Assembly (NCBI RefSeq): GCF_003939025.1
Contig: NZ_RQIH01000013.1
Span: 1-64,000 of the forward strand
Source: Rhizobium sophoriradicis
GTDB lineage: Bacteria > Pseudomonadota > Alphaproteobacteria > Rhizobiales > Rhizobiaceae
Length of the DNA stretch: 64,000 nucleotides
Direction: 5' to 3'
Position numbers and translations under genes: made by a program. Under the pieces are notes generated by a model. It did no database searches and had not been told where the DNA came from. It worked only from the letters and a program-made list of their open reading frames with translations. How positions within the stretch are numbered: position 1 is the stretch's first letter; each line of letters begins with the position of its first letter. Below are positions 1 through 8,303 of the stretch, piece after piece.

Positions 1-323
1 TCCGTCCAGCTGCCTGCCAAATCATCAAATTCAGCCACCATCACCCCGCCACACACCGAAGCGGGGCAAGCACAGATGACGGCAATCGCCTGACCCAAGC
101 TGCAACGCCGGTTATGCAACAGTCCCCCTCGGGGAGAAGGTGCCGGCAGGCGGATGAGGGGGCCGCCCGGCACAAGCCTCACATACCGATCCCAAATTCA
201 ATGCCGCGCCCTAACAGGGCCGAAACGTTTCAATCACGGCCATCCTGCAGAAGCGCAAAGCCGGTGCCGCCGGCCCCCTCACCCGCCCTGCGGGCACCTT
301 CTCCCCGCTGGGGAGAAGGGGAC
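1..323. repeat. Gene-free window edge with palindromic intergenic repeat
   Basis: I see no convincing gene here. Two related GC-rich elements occur: one near 121-170 and one near 270-321. The second holds a 10-bp perfect stem (297-306 with 310-319, arms CCTTCTCCCC/GGGGAGAAGG, 3-nt loop). The same kind of sequence recurs near 29378-29500, so this is a dispersed rhizobial intergenic palindrome just downstream of the fructokinase stop. No T tract follows on either strand, so I do not call it a terminator. Confidence 0.6.
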
Positions 324-1250
324 TTAAAGCCCGATCTCATGCGCCCAGGGCGGGTTCGCGCCGGCGCGGGAGACGGTGACGGCGGCGGCTTTGGCGCCGA
401 GCGTCAGGGCGTTGCGCACCGCCTGTTCGTCGAGCGAAGCGACCTGCGCCTTGGTCAGCAGGTTATCCCTCTTCAGCGAGGCCAGCACGCCGGCATCGAA
501 AGTGTCGCCGGCGCCGACCGTATCGACGACCGCAACGCGCTGGCTCGGCACCGTCACCTTGCGCTCCCTGGTATAGCCGGAAGCGCCTTCGGCGCCCTTG
601 GTGATGACGACGAGTTTTGCGCCGTGGGCGAGCCAATGGGCGGCGAGCGCGTCATGGTCGCCTTCAAGGCCGAACCAGTCGAGATCCTCGTCGGAGAATT
701 TGATGATATCGGATTTGGCCGCCATGCGCCTGATGCGGGCCATATGCGCCGGCTTGTCCTTGATGAAGCCGGGGCGGATGTTCGGATCGAGCGAGATCAC
801 GCGCCTTTCGGCTTCGCGGTCGAGAAGCGCTTCATAGGTTTCACCGCAGGGGCTCGGGATCAGGCTGATCGCGCCGAAATGCAGCGCTTCGCAATCATCG
901 CCGAGGACGGGCAAGTCGGCCTCGGTGATCATCCGGCCGGCCGTGCCCTCGTCGTAGAAGGCATAGGTCGCCTGGCCGTTGACGAGCTTGACGAAGGCGA
1001 TCGTCGAGGGGCGCTGCGTGATGGCGCAGGGGCTGTAGTCGACATTGGCGGCCTTCAGCGTCGCAAGCAGGATTTCGCCCATCATGTCGTCGGCAATGCC
1101 GGTGAAGAAGGCCGTCGGTATGCCGAGGCGGCCGAGCGCGATCGCGGTGTTGAAGATCGCGCCGCCGGCATAGGGGGCAAAGCCCTTTTCGCCAAGGGTC
1201 GTTTCCCTCGGCAGCATGTCGATCAAGGCTTCGCCGCAACACAAAATCAT
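324..1250 (-). CDS. frk: PfkB-family carbohydrate kinase, probable fructokinase
   Basis: A cytoplasmic sugar kinase of 308 residues, the usual length for ribokinase/PfkB enzymes. The N-terminal sugar-binding signature contains the paired glycines at residues 29-30 (PYAGGAIFNTA). The C-terminal signature DTVGAGDTFDAG (243-254) carries the catalytic base Asp249 and the anion hole. It probably phosphorylates fructose to fructose-6-phosphate with ATP. It lies 61 bp downstream of pyrE on the same strand, so the two may share a transcript. The frc fructose importer lies 7 kb away in the window, which supports the fructose assignment, but substrate choice within PfkB proteins cannot be settled from sequence alone. 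Confidence 0.88.
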   Translation of the reverse strand: MILCCGEALIDMLPRETTLGEKGFAPYAGGAIFNTAIALGRLGIPTAFFTGIADDMMGEILLATLKAANVDYSPCAITQRPSTIAFVKLVNGQATYAFYDEGTAGRMITEADLPVLGDDCEALHFGAISLIPSPCGETYEALLDREAERRVISLDPNIRPGFIKDKPAHMARIRRMAAKSDIIKFSDEDLDWFGLEGDHDALAAHWLAHGAKLVVITKGAEGASGYTRERKVTVPSQRVAVVDTVGAGDTFDAGVLASLKRDNLLTKAQVASLDEQAVRNALTLGAKAAAVTVSRAGANPPWAHEIGL

Positions 1251-1311
1251 CGGTTCCTCCCAACAGGACTTACGCGTTCTTCAATCGATTAAGCGAGCTT
1301 TTGTCAAAAGG

Positions 1312-2001
1312 CTAGAGCGAAAGCTCACTGACGCCACCATTCCTTCCCGACCATGCGAGCGGCCCGTCGAGGAAGGCCTCGACTTCTTCGAGCGTCTTGT
1401 CGTCGAACAGCTGCTGCGCCTTGGCGACGGCCAGGACATTGCGCCAGGTGGCGATATGATGCAGCTTCACCTTGCCCTCGGTAAAGCGCTGTTGGCCAAA
1501 AATGTCGTAGAAGAACAGCGCGATGCCGTGATCGACGGTGCCGCCGGCGGCGCGGACCGCATCGATGAACTTGAACATGCTGCCGCCGGCCGTCGTCAGG
1601 TCCTCGATGACGAGCACGCGCGAGCCTTCCGGCATATTGCCTTCGATCTGGGCATTGCGGCCATGGCCCTTCGGCTGCTTGCGGACATAGACCATCGGCA
1701 GACCGAGGCGGTCGGCAAGCAGGGCGGCAAAGGGAATGCCGGCGGTTTCGCCGCCGGCGATGCAATCGAACTGCTCGAAACCGGCGTCGCGCATCAGCGT
1801 GCTGGCGGCGAAATCCATGACCGTCGAACGGATGCGCGGGTAGGAGAGCAGCTTGCGGCAATCGATATAGACCGGGCTCGCCATGCCGGAGGAGAGCTTG
1901 TAAGGCTGAGCGGCGTTGAAGTGCACCGCCTTGATCTCCCAGAGCATCTTGGCCACCAGTTCGGCCATCAGGGCGCGGTCGGGAAATGTGGTCTGGATCA
2001 T
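1312..2001 (-). CDS. pyrE: Orotate phosphoribosyltransferase
   Basis: Transfers the phosphoribosyl group of PRPP to orotate, forming OMP in de novo pyrimidine synthesis. The protein is 229 residues. The PRPP-binding motif VLVIEDLTTAGGS is at about residues 129-141, with the adjacent acidic pair (E, D) expected of type I phosphoribosyltransferases. The substrate-loop sequence RKQPKGHGR is at about 107-115. The ATG at 2001 gives MIQTTFPDRA. pyrC, the dihydroorotase gene for the step two reactions earlier, is also in this window (7185-8231) but not in the same transcription unit. Confidence 0.95.
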   Translation of the reverse strand: MIQTTFPDRALMAELVAKMLWEIKAVHFNAAQPYKLSSGMASPVYIDCRKLLSYPRIRSTVMDFAASTLMRDAGFEQFDCIAGGETAGIPFAALLADRLGLPMVYVRKQPKGHGRNAQIEGNMPEGSRVLVIEDLTTAGGSMFKFIDAVRAAGGTVDHGIALFFYDIFGQQRFTEGKVKLHHIATWRNVLAVAKAQQLFDDKTLEEVEAFLDGPLAWSGRNGGVSELSL

Positions 2002-2075
2002 GCGGCTCTCCTTCGGCTTTGCGTCTCCGGCAATAGCAGCAAGAGCCCTCGGTTTCCAGACGCAGGCTTACCTAT

Positions 2076-2729
2076 TCACCTCAGCAGGCGGCCGATATCG
2101 GCGATCTGCATCTTCTTGAACAGAGCGATCGCCTGGGCGCCCTCTTCCTCTTCCAACGAAACGGCATAGCGCACTGCGGCAGCGAGAAGCTGCATCGTCA
2201 GCCGCGCGATCGCCAGAAGCTCCCTGGATTCACGCTGCGGCCACAGGCGGACGAGCACGACGAGAAAGGTCCGAGCATGAAATTCCATGTCCTCGGCATC
2301 AATCTGCTGCAGCAGCTTGTCGGTATGGGTCGCATGCCAGATGTCACGCATAACGGGCTCTCGGCGAAAGAAGGCGTAGTATTGGTCGACGATGTTGGCG
2401 AGCGCGCCTTGGACGGCCGAAACGTCCGTCACCTTCGCCAGTTCCTCCTCCACACACCGCCTGCCCTCTTCGTTGAACCGCTCGGCCAATGTCCGGATGA
2501 TCGAGCTCTTGTCGGGGAAATATTGGTAGAGGGCGCCGAAGGAGAGGCCTGCCTTCTCGACGATCTCGCTCATCTTCAAGCCGTCGCTGCCATGGCTTTC
2601 GATCAGTTCCGCGGCAACGGCGAGGATCTTTTCGAAGCGTTCGCGGCCGCGCTGCTGGCTGGGAATGCGGCGAGGCTGGCCCGTTTGCTCCGACGAGCGT
2701 CTGCGCGTTGCGGCTGGAGGTTGCGACAT
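2076..2729 (-). CDS. TetR/AcrR-family transcriptional repressor
   Basis: A 217-residue regulator with an N-terminal TetR helix-turn-helix (roughly residues 28-75, including the LSFGALYQYFPDKSSII recognition-helix region) and a divergent ligand-binding C-terminal domain. The ATG at 2729 is chosen over the in-frame ATG at 2753 because it follows a good AAAGGAG ribosome site. It is transcribed away from the NmrA-like gene at 2828. The roughly 100-bp gap holds two perfect palindromes (2765-2775 and 2787-2801), as expected of a TetR repressor controlling itself and its divergent neighbour. The inducer is unknown. Confidence 0.88.
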   Translation of the reverse strand: MSQPPAATRRRSSEQTGQPRRIPSQQRGRERFEKILAVAAELIESHGSDGLKMSEIVEKAGLSFGALYQYFPDKSSIIRTLAERFNEEGRRCVEEELAKVTDVSAVQGALANIVDQYYAFFRREPVMRDIWHATHTDKLLQQIDAEDMEFHARTFLVVLVRLWPQRESRELLAIARLTMQLLAAAVRYAVSLEEEEGAQAIALFKKMQIADIGRLLR

Positions 2730-2764
2730 CGTTTCTCCTTTGGCGATTGACAAACAAAATAAGA

Positions 2765-2801
2765 GAGATTATCTCATTTTGCAAATAAGAGAGTTTCTCT
2801 T
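2765..2801. promoter_or_regulatory. Tandem palindromic operators between TetR and NmrA-like genes
   Basis: Two inverted repeats sit in the divergent intergenic region. One is GAGATTATCTC (2765-2775), a perfect 11-bp palindrome around one base. The other is AAGAGAGTTTCTCTT (2787-2801), with perfect 6-bp arms and a 3-nt centre. Both have the core GAGA...TCTC inside A/T-rich flanks, about 24 bp centre to centre. They are probable sites for the TetR protein encoded at 2076-2729; binding is inferred. Confidence 0.7.
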
Positions 2802-2827
2802 GTTTTGGAAAAGGAAGGAGCTACGAC

Positions 2828-3652
2828 ATGCAGAATTCCGAAATCGTCCTCGTCGGTGGATCCGGAAAGACCGGCGGCCGCATCATGAAACGCCTGGAAG
2901 AGCGCGGTCTCAAGGTTCGCGTGGCATCGCGCTCCAGCGTCCGCCCGTTCGATTGGGAGGACAGTTTAACCTGGCCGGGCGCGCTTCAGGGCGCGTCGAG
3001 CGCCTATGTCGCCTTCCAGCCCGATCTTTCCGTCGCCTGGGCAGCCGAGGCAATTGAGGCGCTCGCGAAGACCGCGGTGGAATGCGGCCTCGAGCATATT
3101 GTGCTGCTTTCGGGCCGCGGCGAAGAGGGCGCGCAGCGCAGCGAAACGGCGCTGAAGTCCTCAGGCATCGGCTACAACATCCTGCGCGCCTCCTGGTTCT
3201 GCCAGAACTTCTCCGAAGGCGCGTTTCTGAAGCAGATTCTTGCCGGCCGGCTGCAATTGCCGGCCGGAGATATCCCCGAGCCCTTCATCGATGCCGACGA
3301 CATCGCCGATGTGGCGGTCGCCGCCTTGACCGATCCGAGCCATCGCAACAAGGCTTACGAGCTGACTGGGCCGCGGGCGCTGACATTCCGCGAGGCGGTC
3401 GCCGAGATCGCCGCGGCAGCGGGACGGCCGATCACATATGAGCAGGTCTCGATGGCCGATTTCATCGGCGGACTTGCGGCTGCCGGCCTGCCCCAGGACC
3501 TCATCGATCTGCTGGAGGAGCTTTTCGGCCAGGTGCTCGACGGGCGCAATTCCAGCAGCATGAGCGGTGTGCCCGACATTCTCGGCCGCCCCGCCACCGA
3601 TTTCAGCCACTTTGCCCGCCGGACCGCGGCATCGGGAATATGGAGCGTCTGA
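2828..3652 (+). CDS. NmrA-like NAD(P)-binding SDR-type protein
   Basis: A 274-residue Rossmann-fold protein of the atypical short-chain dehydrogenase/NmrA group. The dinucleotide-binding glycine motif VGGSGKTGGRI is at about residues 8-18, and the beta-alpha-beta core continues to about residue 110. No clear YxxxK catalytic pair is visible, as is usual for NmrA-type proteins, which act as redox sensors or as reductases of quinones or small metabolites. Its ATG at 2828 follows AAGGAGC. The gene is divergent from a TetR regulator and overlaps or abuts the DUF1772 gene downstream, so the two probably form one inducible operon. The exact substrate is unknown. Confidence 0.82.
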   Translation: MQNSEIVLVGGSGKTGGRIMKRLEERGLKVRVASRSSVRPFDWEDSLTWPGALQGASSAYVAFQPDLSVAWAAEAIEALAKTAVECGLEHIVLLSGRGEEGAQRSETALKSSGIGYNILRASWFCQNFSEGAFLKQILAGRLQLPAGDIPEPFIDADDIADVAVAALTDPSHRNKAYELTGPRALTFREAVAEIAAAAGRPITYEQVSMADFIGGLAAAGLPQDLIDLLEELFGQVLDGRNSSSMSGVPDILGRPATDFSHFARRTAASGIWSV

Positions 3653-3654
3653 CG

Positions 3655-4137
3655 ATGCAGACGATCCTGATCCTATCGCTCGTCGCTGCCGCTATCGGCA
3701 GCGGCCTCATCGCCGGCATCTTCTTTGCCTTCTCGACCTTCATCATGACCGCCTTTTCCAGGATCCCGGCGGAACAGGGCATTGCCGCCATGAACTCCAT
3801 CAATGTGACGATCGTCCGCTCGCCGTTCATGGCGCTCTTCGTGCCGACGGCGATCCTCTGCCTTGTCATATCAGTGATGGCGGTGATCAACTGGCGCGGC
3901 GGGGCGTCGGCGCTGATGCTGGCAGGCGCCGCCCTCTATCTCCTCGCTTCTTTCGTCTCGACCATCGTCTTCAACGTGCCGATGAACGATGCGCTGGAGA
4001 AGGTGAGCGGCAAAGAGCCGCAAGCGGCCGAGCTCTGGGCGACCTATCTCAGGGACTGGACATGGTGGAACCATGTCAGGACGATCGCCTCGCTGCTTGC
4101 CTCGGTCGCCTTCGTGCGGGCGCTGATGCTGGTTTGA
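3655..4137 (+). CDS. DUF1772 (anthrone oxygenase-like) membrane protein
   Basis: About 160 residues with four hydrophobic segments and the conserved SGLIAGIFFAFSTFIM N-terminal helix typical of the DUF1772/anthrone oxygenase-like family. A conserved Asn/Trp-rich stretch (TWWNHVRT) lies near the C terminus. I prefer the ATG at 3655, three bases after the stop of the NmrA-like gene, to an in-frame ATG at 3640 inside that gene. The tight coupling suggests that both proteins act together, perhaps in oxidation or detoxification of an aromatic or quinone compound. That role is inference from the family name and the TetR context. Confidence 0.75.
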   Translation: MQTILILSLVAAAIGSGLIAGIFFAFSTFIMTAFSRIPAEQGIAAMNSINVTIVRSPFMALFVPTAILCLVISVMAVINWRGGASALMLAGAALYLLASFVSTIVFNVPMNDALEKVSGKEPQAAELWATYLRDWTWWNHVRTIASLLASVAFVRALMLV

Positions 4138-4149
4138 GAAGCAGGCGCC

Positions 4150-4310
4150 GGCAGCCAAGAGAGCCTCATCCTGAGGGGCCCCAAAGGGGCCTCGAAGGGC
4201 GAGGCGGGTGCGCCGGCGTTGGAGGCATGCAGGAGCAGCGTTGCGGCTTGTCTTTCGAGGCTACAGCCTCCGGCTTCCGCACCTCAGGATTAGGGACGTT
4301 GGCGGGTGCC
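4150..4310. repeat. Dispersed intergenic palindromic repeat
   Basis: A GC-rich element beginning with CCTCATCCTGAGG and containing TTTCGAGGCTACAGCCTC followed by CACCTCAGGAT. Its two ends are roughly inverted copies of each other. A closely related copy lies at about 53606-53680 (CTTCGAGGCTTCGCCCTG ... CACCTCAGGATGAGGG). It is a repeat family rather than a gene. Confidence 0.6.
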
Positions 4311-4336
4311 GCGGTTTCGCACCCGCCTTCGTCCGT

Positions 4337-4576
4337 TTATTTACCGGCGTCCCGGCGTCGGAAAATACGCCAGGCCGAGATCATGGCGAGCAGCAGGAAC
4401 AACCCTGCAAAACCGCCCCACAGGGAGCCGCCTTGCGTCAGGTTGCCACCGTCTGGCGTGAGGCAACTGGATAATGCTTGAGATATGCAATCTCGAAACC
4501 TCCAGTATCTTTCATAGAACAGCCATCCGAAAAAGATCGACAGAAGCGCTGAAACCAAGACTGAAACATATTTCAT
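4337..4576 (-). CDS. Small two-helix membrane protein of unknown function
   Basis: A 79-residue protein. The first hydrophobic helix spans about residues 4-22 (VSVLVSALLSIFFGWLFYE). A short cysteine-containing loop (DCISQALSSCL, about 29-39) follows, then a second helix at about 54-70 and a basic tail FRRRDAGK. The ATG at 4576 is preceded by AGGAAC at suitable spacing. The two loop cysteines could form a disulfide if the loop faces the periplasm. No family was recognised, and the gene stands alone between repeats, so I hold it as probable only. Confidence 0.5.
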   Translation of the reverse strand: MKYVSVLVSALLSIFFGWLFYERYWRFRDCISQALSSCLTPDGGNLTQGGSLWGGFAGLFLLLAMISAWRIFRRRDAGK

Positions 4577-4691
4577 TTTGTTCCTGCCCGCCGGCTGGGA
4601 GTTATTGTGAGTTGAAAAATCGCCGTCACAAGTGACCTCGGGCGATCAGCCCTTCAGCGCGGCTCGATATCTTGTTGTAACTGTAGGTTTA

Positions 4692-4786
4692 AAGCACCCG
4701 GATGCAAGCGCCGGCAATCACCCATCCTCCTTCCTGTGCCTGTCACAGGAAGGAGGATGGTGATTGCCGGCCTAATGAAGCACCCG
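4692..4786. repeat. 28-bp-stem hairpin flanked by 9-bp direct repeats
   Basis: Arms 4710-4738 and 4744-4771 pair over 28 bp with a single bulged C and a 5-nt loop (arm start GCCGGCAATCACC, inner end CTTCCTGTG). The direct repeat AAGCACCCG lies on both sides (4692-4700 and 4778-4786). This could be a small mobile palindrome with target duplication, though the repeats are 6-9 bp away from the hairpin ends. Confidence 0.65.
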
Positions 4787-4842
4787 TTGTTGTGTGTCTC
4801 TGTACGCTGACAGCCGCGTTTGGCGACAATGCGAACCACACT

Positions 4843-4934
4843 CTCCGTCATCCCAGGCCCTGAGCCTGGGATCCATACGACTGCTGCTGCTGGATGCGGT
4901 GTGGATGCTCGGCTCAAGGCCGAGCATGACGGAG
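4843..4934. repeat. Intergenic repeat with inverted termini
   Basis: The termini CTCCGTCAT (4843-4851) and ATGACGGAG (4926-4934) are perfect inverted repeats. Inside are two further hairpins: CCCAGGC/GCCTGGG (4852-4870), and one built on GCTCGGC/GCCGAGC near 4908-4925. This composite layout is typical of rhizobial intergenic mosaic elements. The rest of 4577-5087 contains no gene that I can support. Confidence 0.65.
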
Positions 4935-5087
4935 GGTGGGGTGGGCAGGAGAAACCCATTCACAGCGCAGACGCCGTGTCACGACGCCATCCGCTAGCGA
5001 AACCAGACAATGCCAGTCACGGCCTAAACTGACTTGAGGGTCGAGACCGCGCATATGACAAAGAGACTGACCTTGTCAGCGCTCCGC

Positions 5088-5624
5088 CTATCTCTGCTCG
5101 CAAAAGGCGATGCGGTTGCTGAAGGGGTCGGTGACGGTCATCTCCAGTCCCCAGGGCGCTTCCTCCACGCCGGGTTTCATGTAGCGGTAGTCCTTGCCGG
5201 CGAGTTCGGCGTGGTAGGCGCGGACATTGGCCACGCGGACGAAGGCCTTGGCGCCGGGGCTGGCGTCGCCGGAATGTTCGCTCAGATGCAACGCCATGCC
5301 GTCACGCGAGACCTGGCAATAGAGCGGGAAGTTTTCGCCGAAGCGGTGCTCCCAATCGAGGTGGAAACCCAGGAAGCCGCAATAGAACTCCATGGCTTTC
5401 TCGACCGAGAAGATGCGGAAGATCGGCGTCGGCGGCTCTATGCCGATAGCCGAAGGCGAGGCCCCGGCCGCCTCGATCTTCGCCGAGAGGATATTCCATT
5501 GGTCGAGCCCGAACTGCCGGGCGACGATTTCGAGGGTCTCGCTGTGAGTGAGGGAAATGTGGCGGTCGGCAAGGGCCTGCCGCAAAGTCTTTGCCATGAG
5601 CTTGGCATCGCGAAAATCGCGCAT
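5088..5624 (-). CDS. Glyoxalase/bleomycin-resistance superfamily protein
   Basis: A 178-residue protein. The N-terminal part (DAKLMAKTLRQALADRHISLTHSETLEIVARQFG begins near residue 5) is a helical segment found in a subgroup of VOC proteins annotated simply as glyoxalase superfamily. From about residue 70 a single VOC beta-alpha-beta-beta-beta unit follows (PIFRIFSVEKAMEFYCGFLGF). The ATG at 5624 follows GGAAGGA; the longer in-frame start at 5690 lacks such a site. VOC proteins bind a divalent metal and act as lyases, dioxygenases or drug-binding proteins, and the activity here is not defined. Confidence 0.8.
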   Translation of the reverse strand: MRDFRDAKLMAKTLRQALADRHISLTHSETLEIVARQFGLDQWNILSAKIEAAGASPSAIGIEPPTPIFRIFSVEKAMEFYCGFLGFHLDWEHRFGENFPLYCQVSRDGMALHLSEHSGDASPGAKAFVRVANVRAYHAELAGKDYRYMKPGVEEAPWGLEMTVTDPFSNRIAFCEQR

Positions 5625-5826
5625 GATGTCATCCTTCCGTTGGCGGCAAACAGGAAGATCAGTGCCCGCGTCTGCTGACCCGTTCGCCATCGATCGCCAA
5701 ACGGCAAGGGATGTGAAGGTTGGTATCGGGATGCATTCACCATAACGCCATTGTCAAAACGTCGGCGTCGCGGGGCGGCTGGCCGCATCCGGCCGAGGCC
5801 GATACTAAGACACGCGCAGTCCGGGA

Positions 5827-7005
5827 TCAAGACGCCGTGCGCGATACCTCGAGGGGCACCGCCTGCAGGTGGCCGGCAAGCTCGACGCGATTGCGGCCGC
5901 CGCGCTTGGCGGCGTAAAGCGCCTTGTCGGCGGCGCTCAGCATGGCATCGAAATCGAGCGGCGTAGAGCGGCCGGGCGCCACTCCGACGCTGACCGTGCA
6001 TTTCAGCACGTCGCCGTCGATCGGGATTTCGCGCGCCTCGAAGGCTCGGCGGATTCGCTCAGCCGTCAGTTCAGCCCGGCCGGGCATGATCTCCTTCAGC
6101 ACAAGCGCAAATTCTTCGCCACCGAGCCTGGCAGCGGTGTCGCCGGGGCGGCAGTGGGCGGTCAGTTCGTCGGCGAAGACGGTGATCACGCGGTCTCCGG
6201 CGGCATGGCCATAACGGTCGTTGACGGATTTGAAATGGTCGATATCGAAGACGATGACGGCGGCGGTCGAACCCATGGGGCGCGTGCCATACTGGTCGAA
6301 GACGGCGCGGCGGTTGAGCAGGCCGGTCAGCGGATCGGTGATCGCCTCGAGACGATGGCGGGCAGCAAGCCGCCACTGATGCAGCGCCAGCGACAGCGCG
6401 CCGATCCCGGTCATGCCGGCGATGCAGACGGCGAGGCTCAGATCTTCGGCCCAATTGTTTGGTGCTGCGCCGAGCACCAGCTTGCCGTCGGCAATCAGCA
6501 CGCCGGCGCAGAGCACGAAGGAGATCGCCGTCAGCATATAGAGTGCGGCGATGCCGAGGATCGGCGCCGGCGCCTCAGCGCGGGCGAGCCAATATTGCCG
6601 GGCGGTGGCGAAAAGCAGCAGGGCGATCGCAAGATTATCGGCGATGAAGGCCAGGCCGTCATAACCTGCCAGCATCGGCACGACCGAAAAGATCATCGCG
6701 GCCAGCGCGCGGATGGCAAGGGCCGGGATCGGCAGCCGACCGGTGAGGAACTGCTTGCCGGCGCCCCAGATGGTGGCGAAACCGGCATGGAACAGCACGA
6801 AGCTGGCGACGCCGAGCCATATCTGCGGCCTATTCACATAGGCGCTGTAGACGAAGATTCCGCTAACCACGAAGACGAGGCCGATGGTGGCGGTCAGCAA
6901 CACGGTTTCGGCCCGGCGGACCAGCCAGCTGCCCATCAGGGTCACGGCAAGACACGCCGCGGAGACACCGAGCGCCAGCAGGAGGGAGTTATAGTCAAGC
7001 GTCAT
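5827..7005 (-). CDS. Membrane-anchored GGDEF diguanylate cyclase
   Basis: A 392-residue protein likely to make cyclic-di-GMP from two GTP. Several hydrophobic segments in about residues 1-210 form a multi-helix membrane sensor. The C-terminal GGDEF domain (about 220-380) contains the metal-binding FDIDHFKSVNDRYGH and the active-site loop RLGGEEFALVL, the active GGEEF variant. No RxxD inhibitory site is obvious before the loop. It stands alone between the glyoxalase-like gene and pyrC, both on the same strand. The input signal is unknown. Confidence 0.9.
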   Translation of the reverse strand: MTLDYNSLLLALGVSAACLAVTLMGSWLVRRAETVLLTATIGLVFVVSGIFVYSAYVNRPQIWLGVASFVLFHAGFATIWGAGKQFLTGRLPIPALAIRALAAMIFSVVPMLAGYDGLAFIADNLAIALLLFATARQYWLARAEAPAPILGIAALYMLTAISFVLCAGVLIADGKLVLGAAPNNWAEDLSLAVCIAGMTGIGALSLALHQWRLAARHRLEAITDPLTGLLNRRAVFDQYGTRPMGSTAAVIVFDIDHFKSVNDRYGHAAGDRVITVFADELTAHCRPGDTAARLGGEEFALVLKEIMPGRAELTAERIRRAFEAREIPIDGDVLKCTVSVGVAPGRSTPLDFDAMLSAADKALYAAKRGGRNRVELAGHLQAVPLEVSRTAS

Positions 7006-7184
7006 GCTCTTCAGTCTCCGCAGCTGTTGCCGCGCCGGAATATGGGCAACTCATCGGGTCCGCGACGAGGACTGTCTTATGCATCCGTTAACAAATGATG
7101 CACCGCACAATGCAAATGTTACGCGTTTAACGTCGCGCCTGAGATAATGATGAATTTTCGATTTAAAATTGAATTCCGGACGAC

Positions 7185-8231
7185 CTACGCCGGAGCCGCG
7201 ACCTGCCAATGCAAGGGAAACATTGGATCGAACACGGTAACAGGGCCCGCGCCTGTTTCTATCTTAGCGGGAAAAACGACCGGGTCAGCCTGCTTTGACA
7301 GCGTGATCCGCTCTTCATTCGGCGAAAGCCCATACCAGGCCGGCCCATTCAGCGAGGCGAAGGCTTCGAGTTTGTCCAGGGCGCCTTCCGCTTCGAAGAC
7401 ATGGGCAAGGCAGCTCATCGTGTTGATCGAGGTGTAGATGCCGGCGCAGCCGCAGGCGCATTCCTTCAAGGGGTCGACATGCGGGGCCGAATCCGTGCCG
7501 AGGAAAAAGCGGGGATTACCGCTCACGGCGGCGGCGCGCAGCGCCAGCCGGTGGTTTTCGCGCTTGGCGACCGGCAGGCAGTAATAATGCGGCTTGATGC
7601 CGCCGACGAGGATGGCGTTGCGGTTGATGATCAGATGGTGGGTGGTGATCGAGCCGGCGAGATTGGCCTTGGCCGCCTTGATGTATTCGATGCCGTCCGC
7701 GGTCGTCACATGCTCCATCGTCACCTTCAGCTCCGGCAGGCGTCGGCGCAGCGGATCGAGCACGGTATCGATGAAGACGGCCTCGCGGTCGAAAATATCG
7801 ACCTCAGGGGTGGTCACCTCGCCATGGACGCAGAGCGGCAGGCCAATCTCAGCCATGCGCTCCAGCACCGGCATCGCCTTTTCCATGTCGCGCACGCCGC
7901 CGTGCGAATTGGTGGTGGCGCCGGCGGGATAGAGCTTGACGGCGGTGATGAGGCCGCTTTCCGCCCCCGCCTCGACATCGTCAGCGCTGGTATGTTCAGT
8001 GAGATAAAGCGTCATTAGCGGCTGGAAGCGGTGGCCGGCCGGCAAGGCTTTCAGGATGCGATCGCGATAGGCGGCGGCATCCGATGTGGTGACAACAGGC
8101 GGCAACAGATTGGGCATGATGATGGCGCGGGCGAAGGTGCGGCTCGTATCGGCAATCACGCCTTCCAGCATGTCGCCGTCGCGCAGATGCAGGTGCCAGT
8201 CGTCGGGACGGCGGATGGTGATCGATTGCAT
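7185..8231 (-). CDS. pyrC: Dihydroorotase (class II)
   Basis: Interconverts N-carbamoyl-aspartate and dihydroorotate in pyrimidine synthesis. It is 348 residues, as expected for the monofunctional class II enzyme. The metal ligands are visible: DDWHLHLRDGD (HxH, about residues 10-20), the carboxylated-lysine region AVKLYPAGATTNSHGG (about 97-112), CVHGE (about 134-138), the two later histidines of the EHVT and THHLI segments, and the GTDSAPH aspartate motif (about 246-252). The frame is intact and the neighbours are unrelated. Confidence 0.96.
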   Translation of the reverse strand: MQSITIRRPDDWHLHLRDGDMLEGVIADTSRTFARAIIMPNLLPPVVTTSDAAAYRDRILKALPAGHRFQPLMTLYLTEHTSADDVEAGAESGLITAVKLYPAGATTNSHGGVRDMEKAMPVLERMAEIGLPLCVHGEVTTPEVDIFDREAVFIDTVLDPLRRRLPELKVTMEHVTTADGIEYIKAAKANLAGSITTHHLIINRNAILVGGIKPHYYCLPVAKRENHRLALRAAAVSGNPRFFLGTDSAPHVDPLKECACGCAGIYTSINTMSCLAHVFEAEGALDKLEAFASLNGPAWYGLSPNEERITLSKQADPVVFPAKIETGAGPVTVFDPMFPLHWQVAAPA

Positions 8232-8303
8232 GGCAGGCCTCCGAAGCGATGCGTCTGCGGCCTCGATAGCATTATAACCCAGCTGAAAACAATCGTCGCG
8301 GAA

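Noticed and set aside
324..1292. Long plus-strand frames opposite fructokinase and many other genes
   Set aside because: They are antisense shadows in high-GC DNA; they lack family motifs, while the opposite strand encodes recognised proteins.
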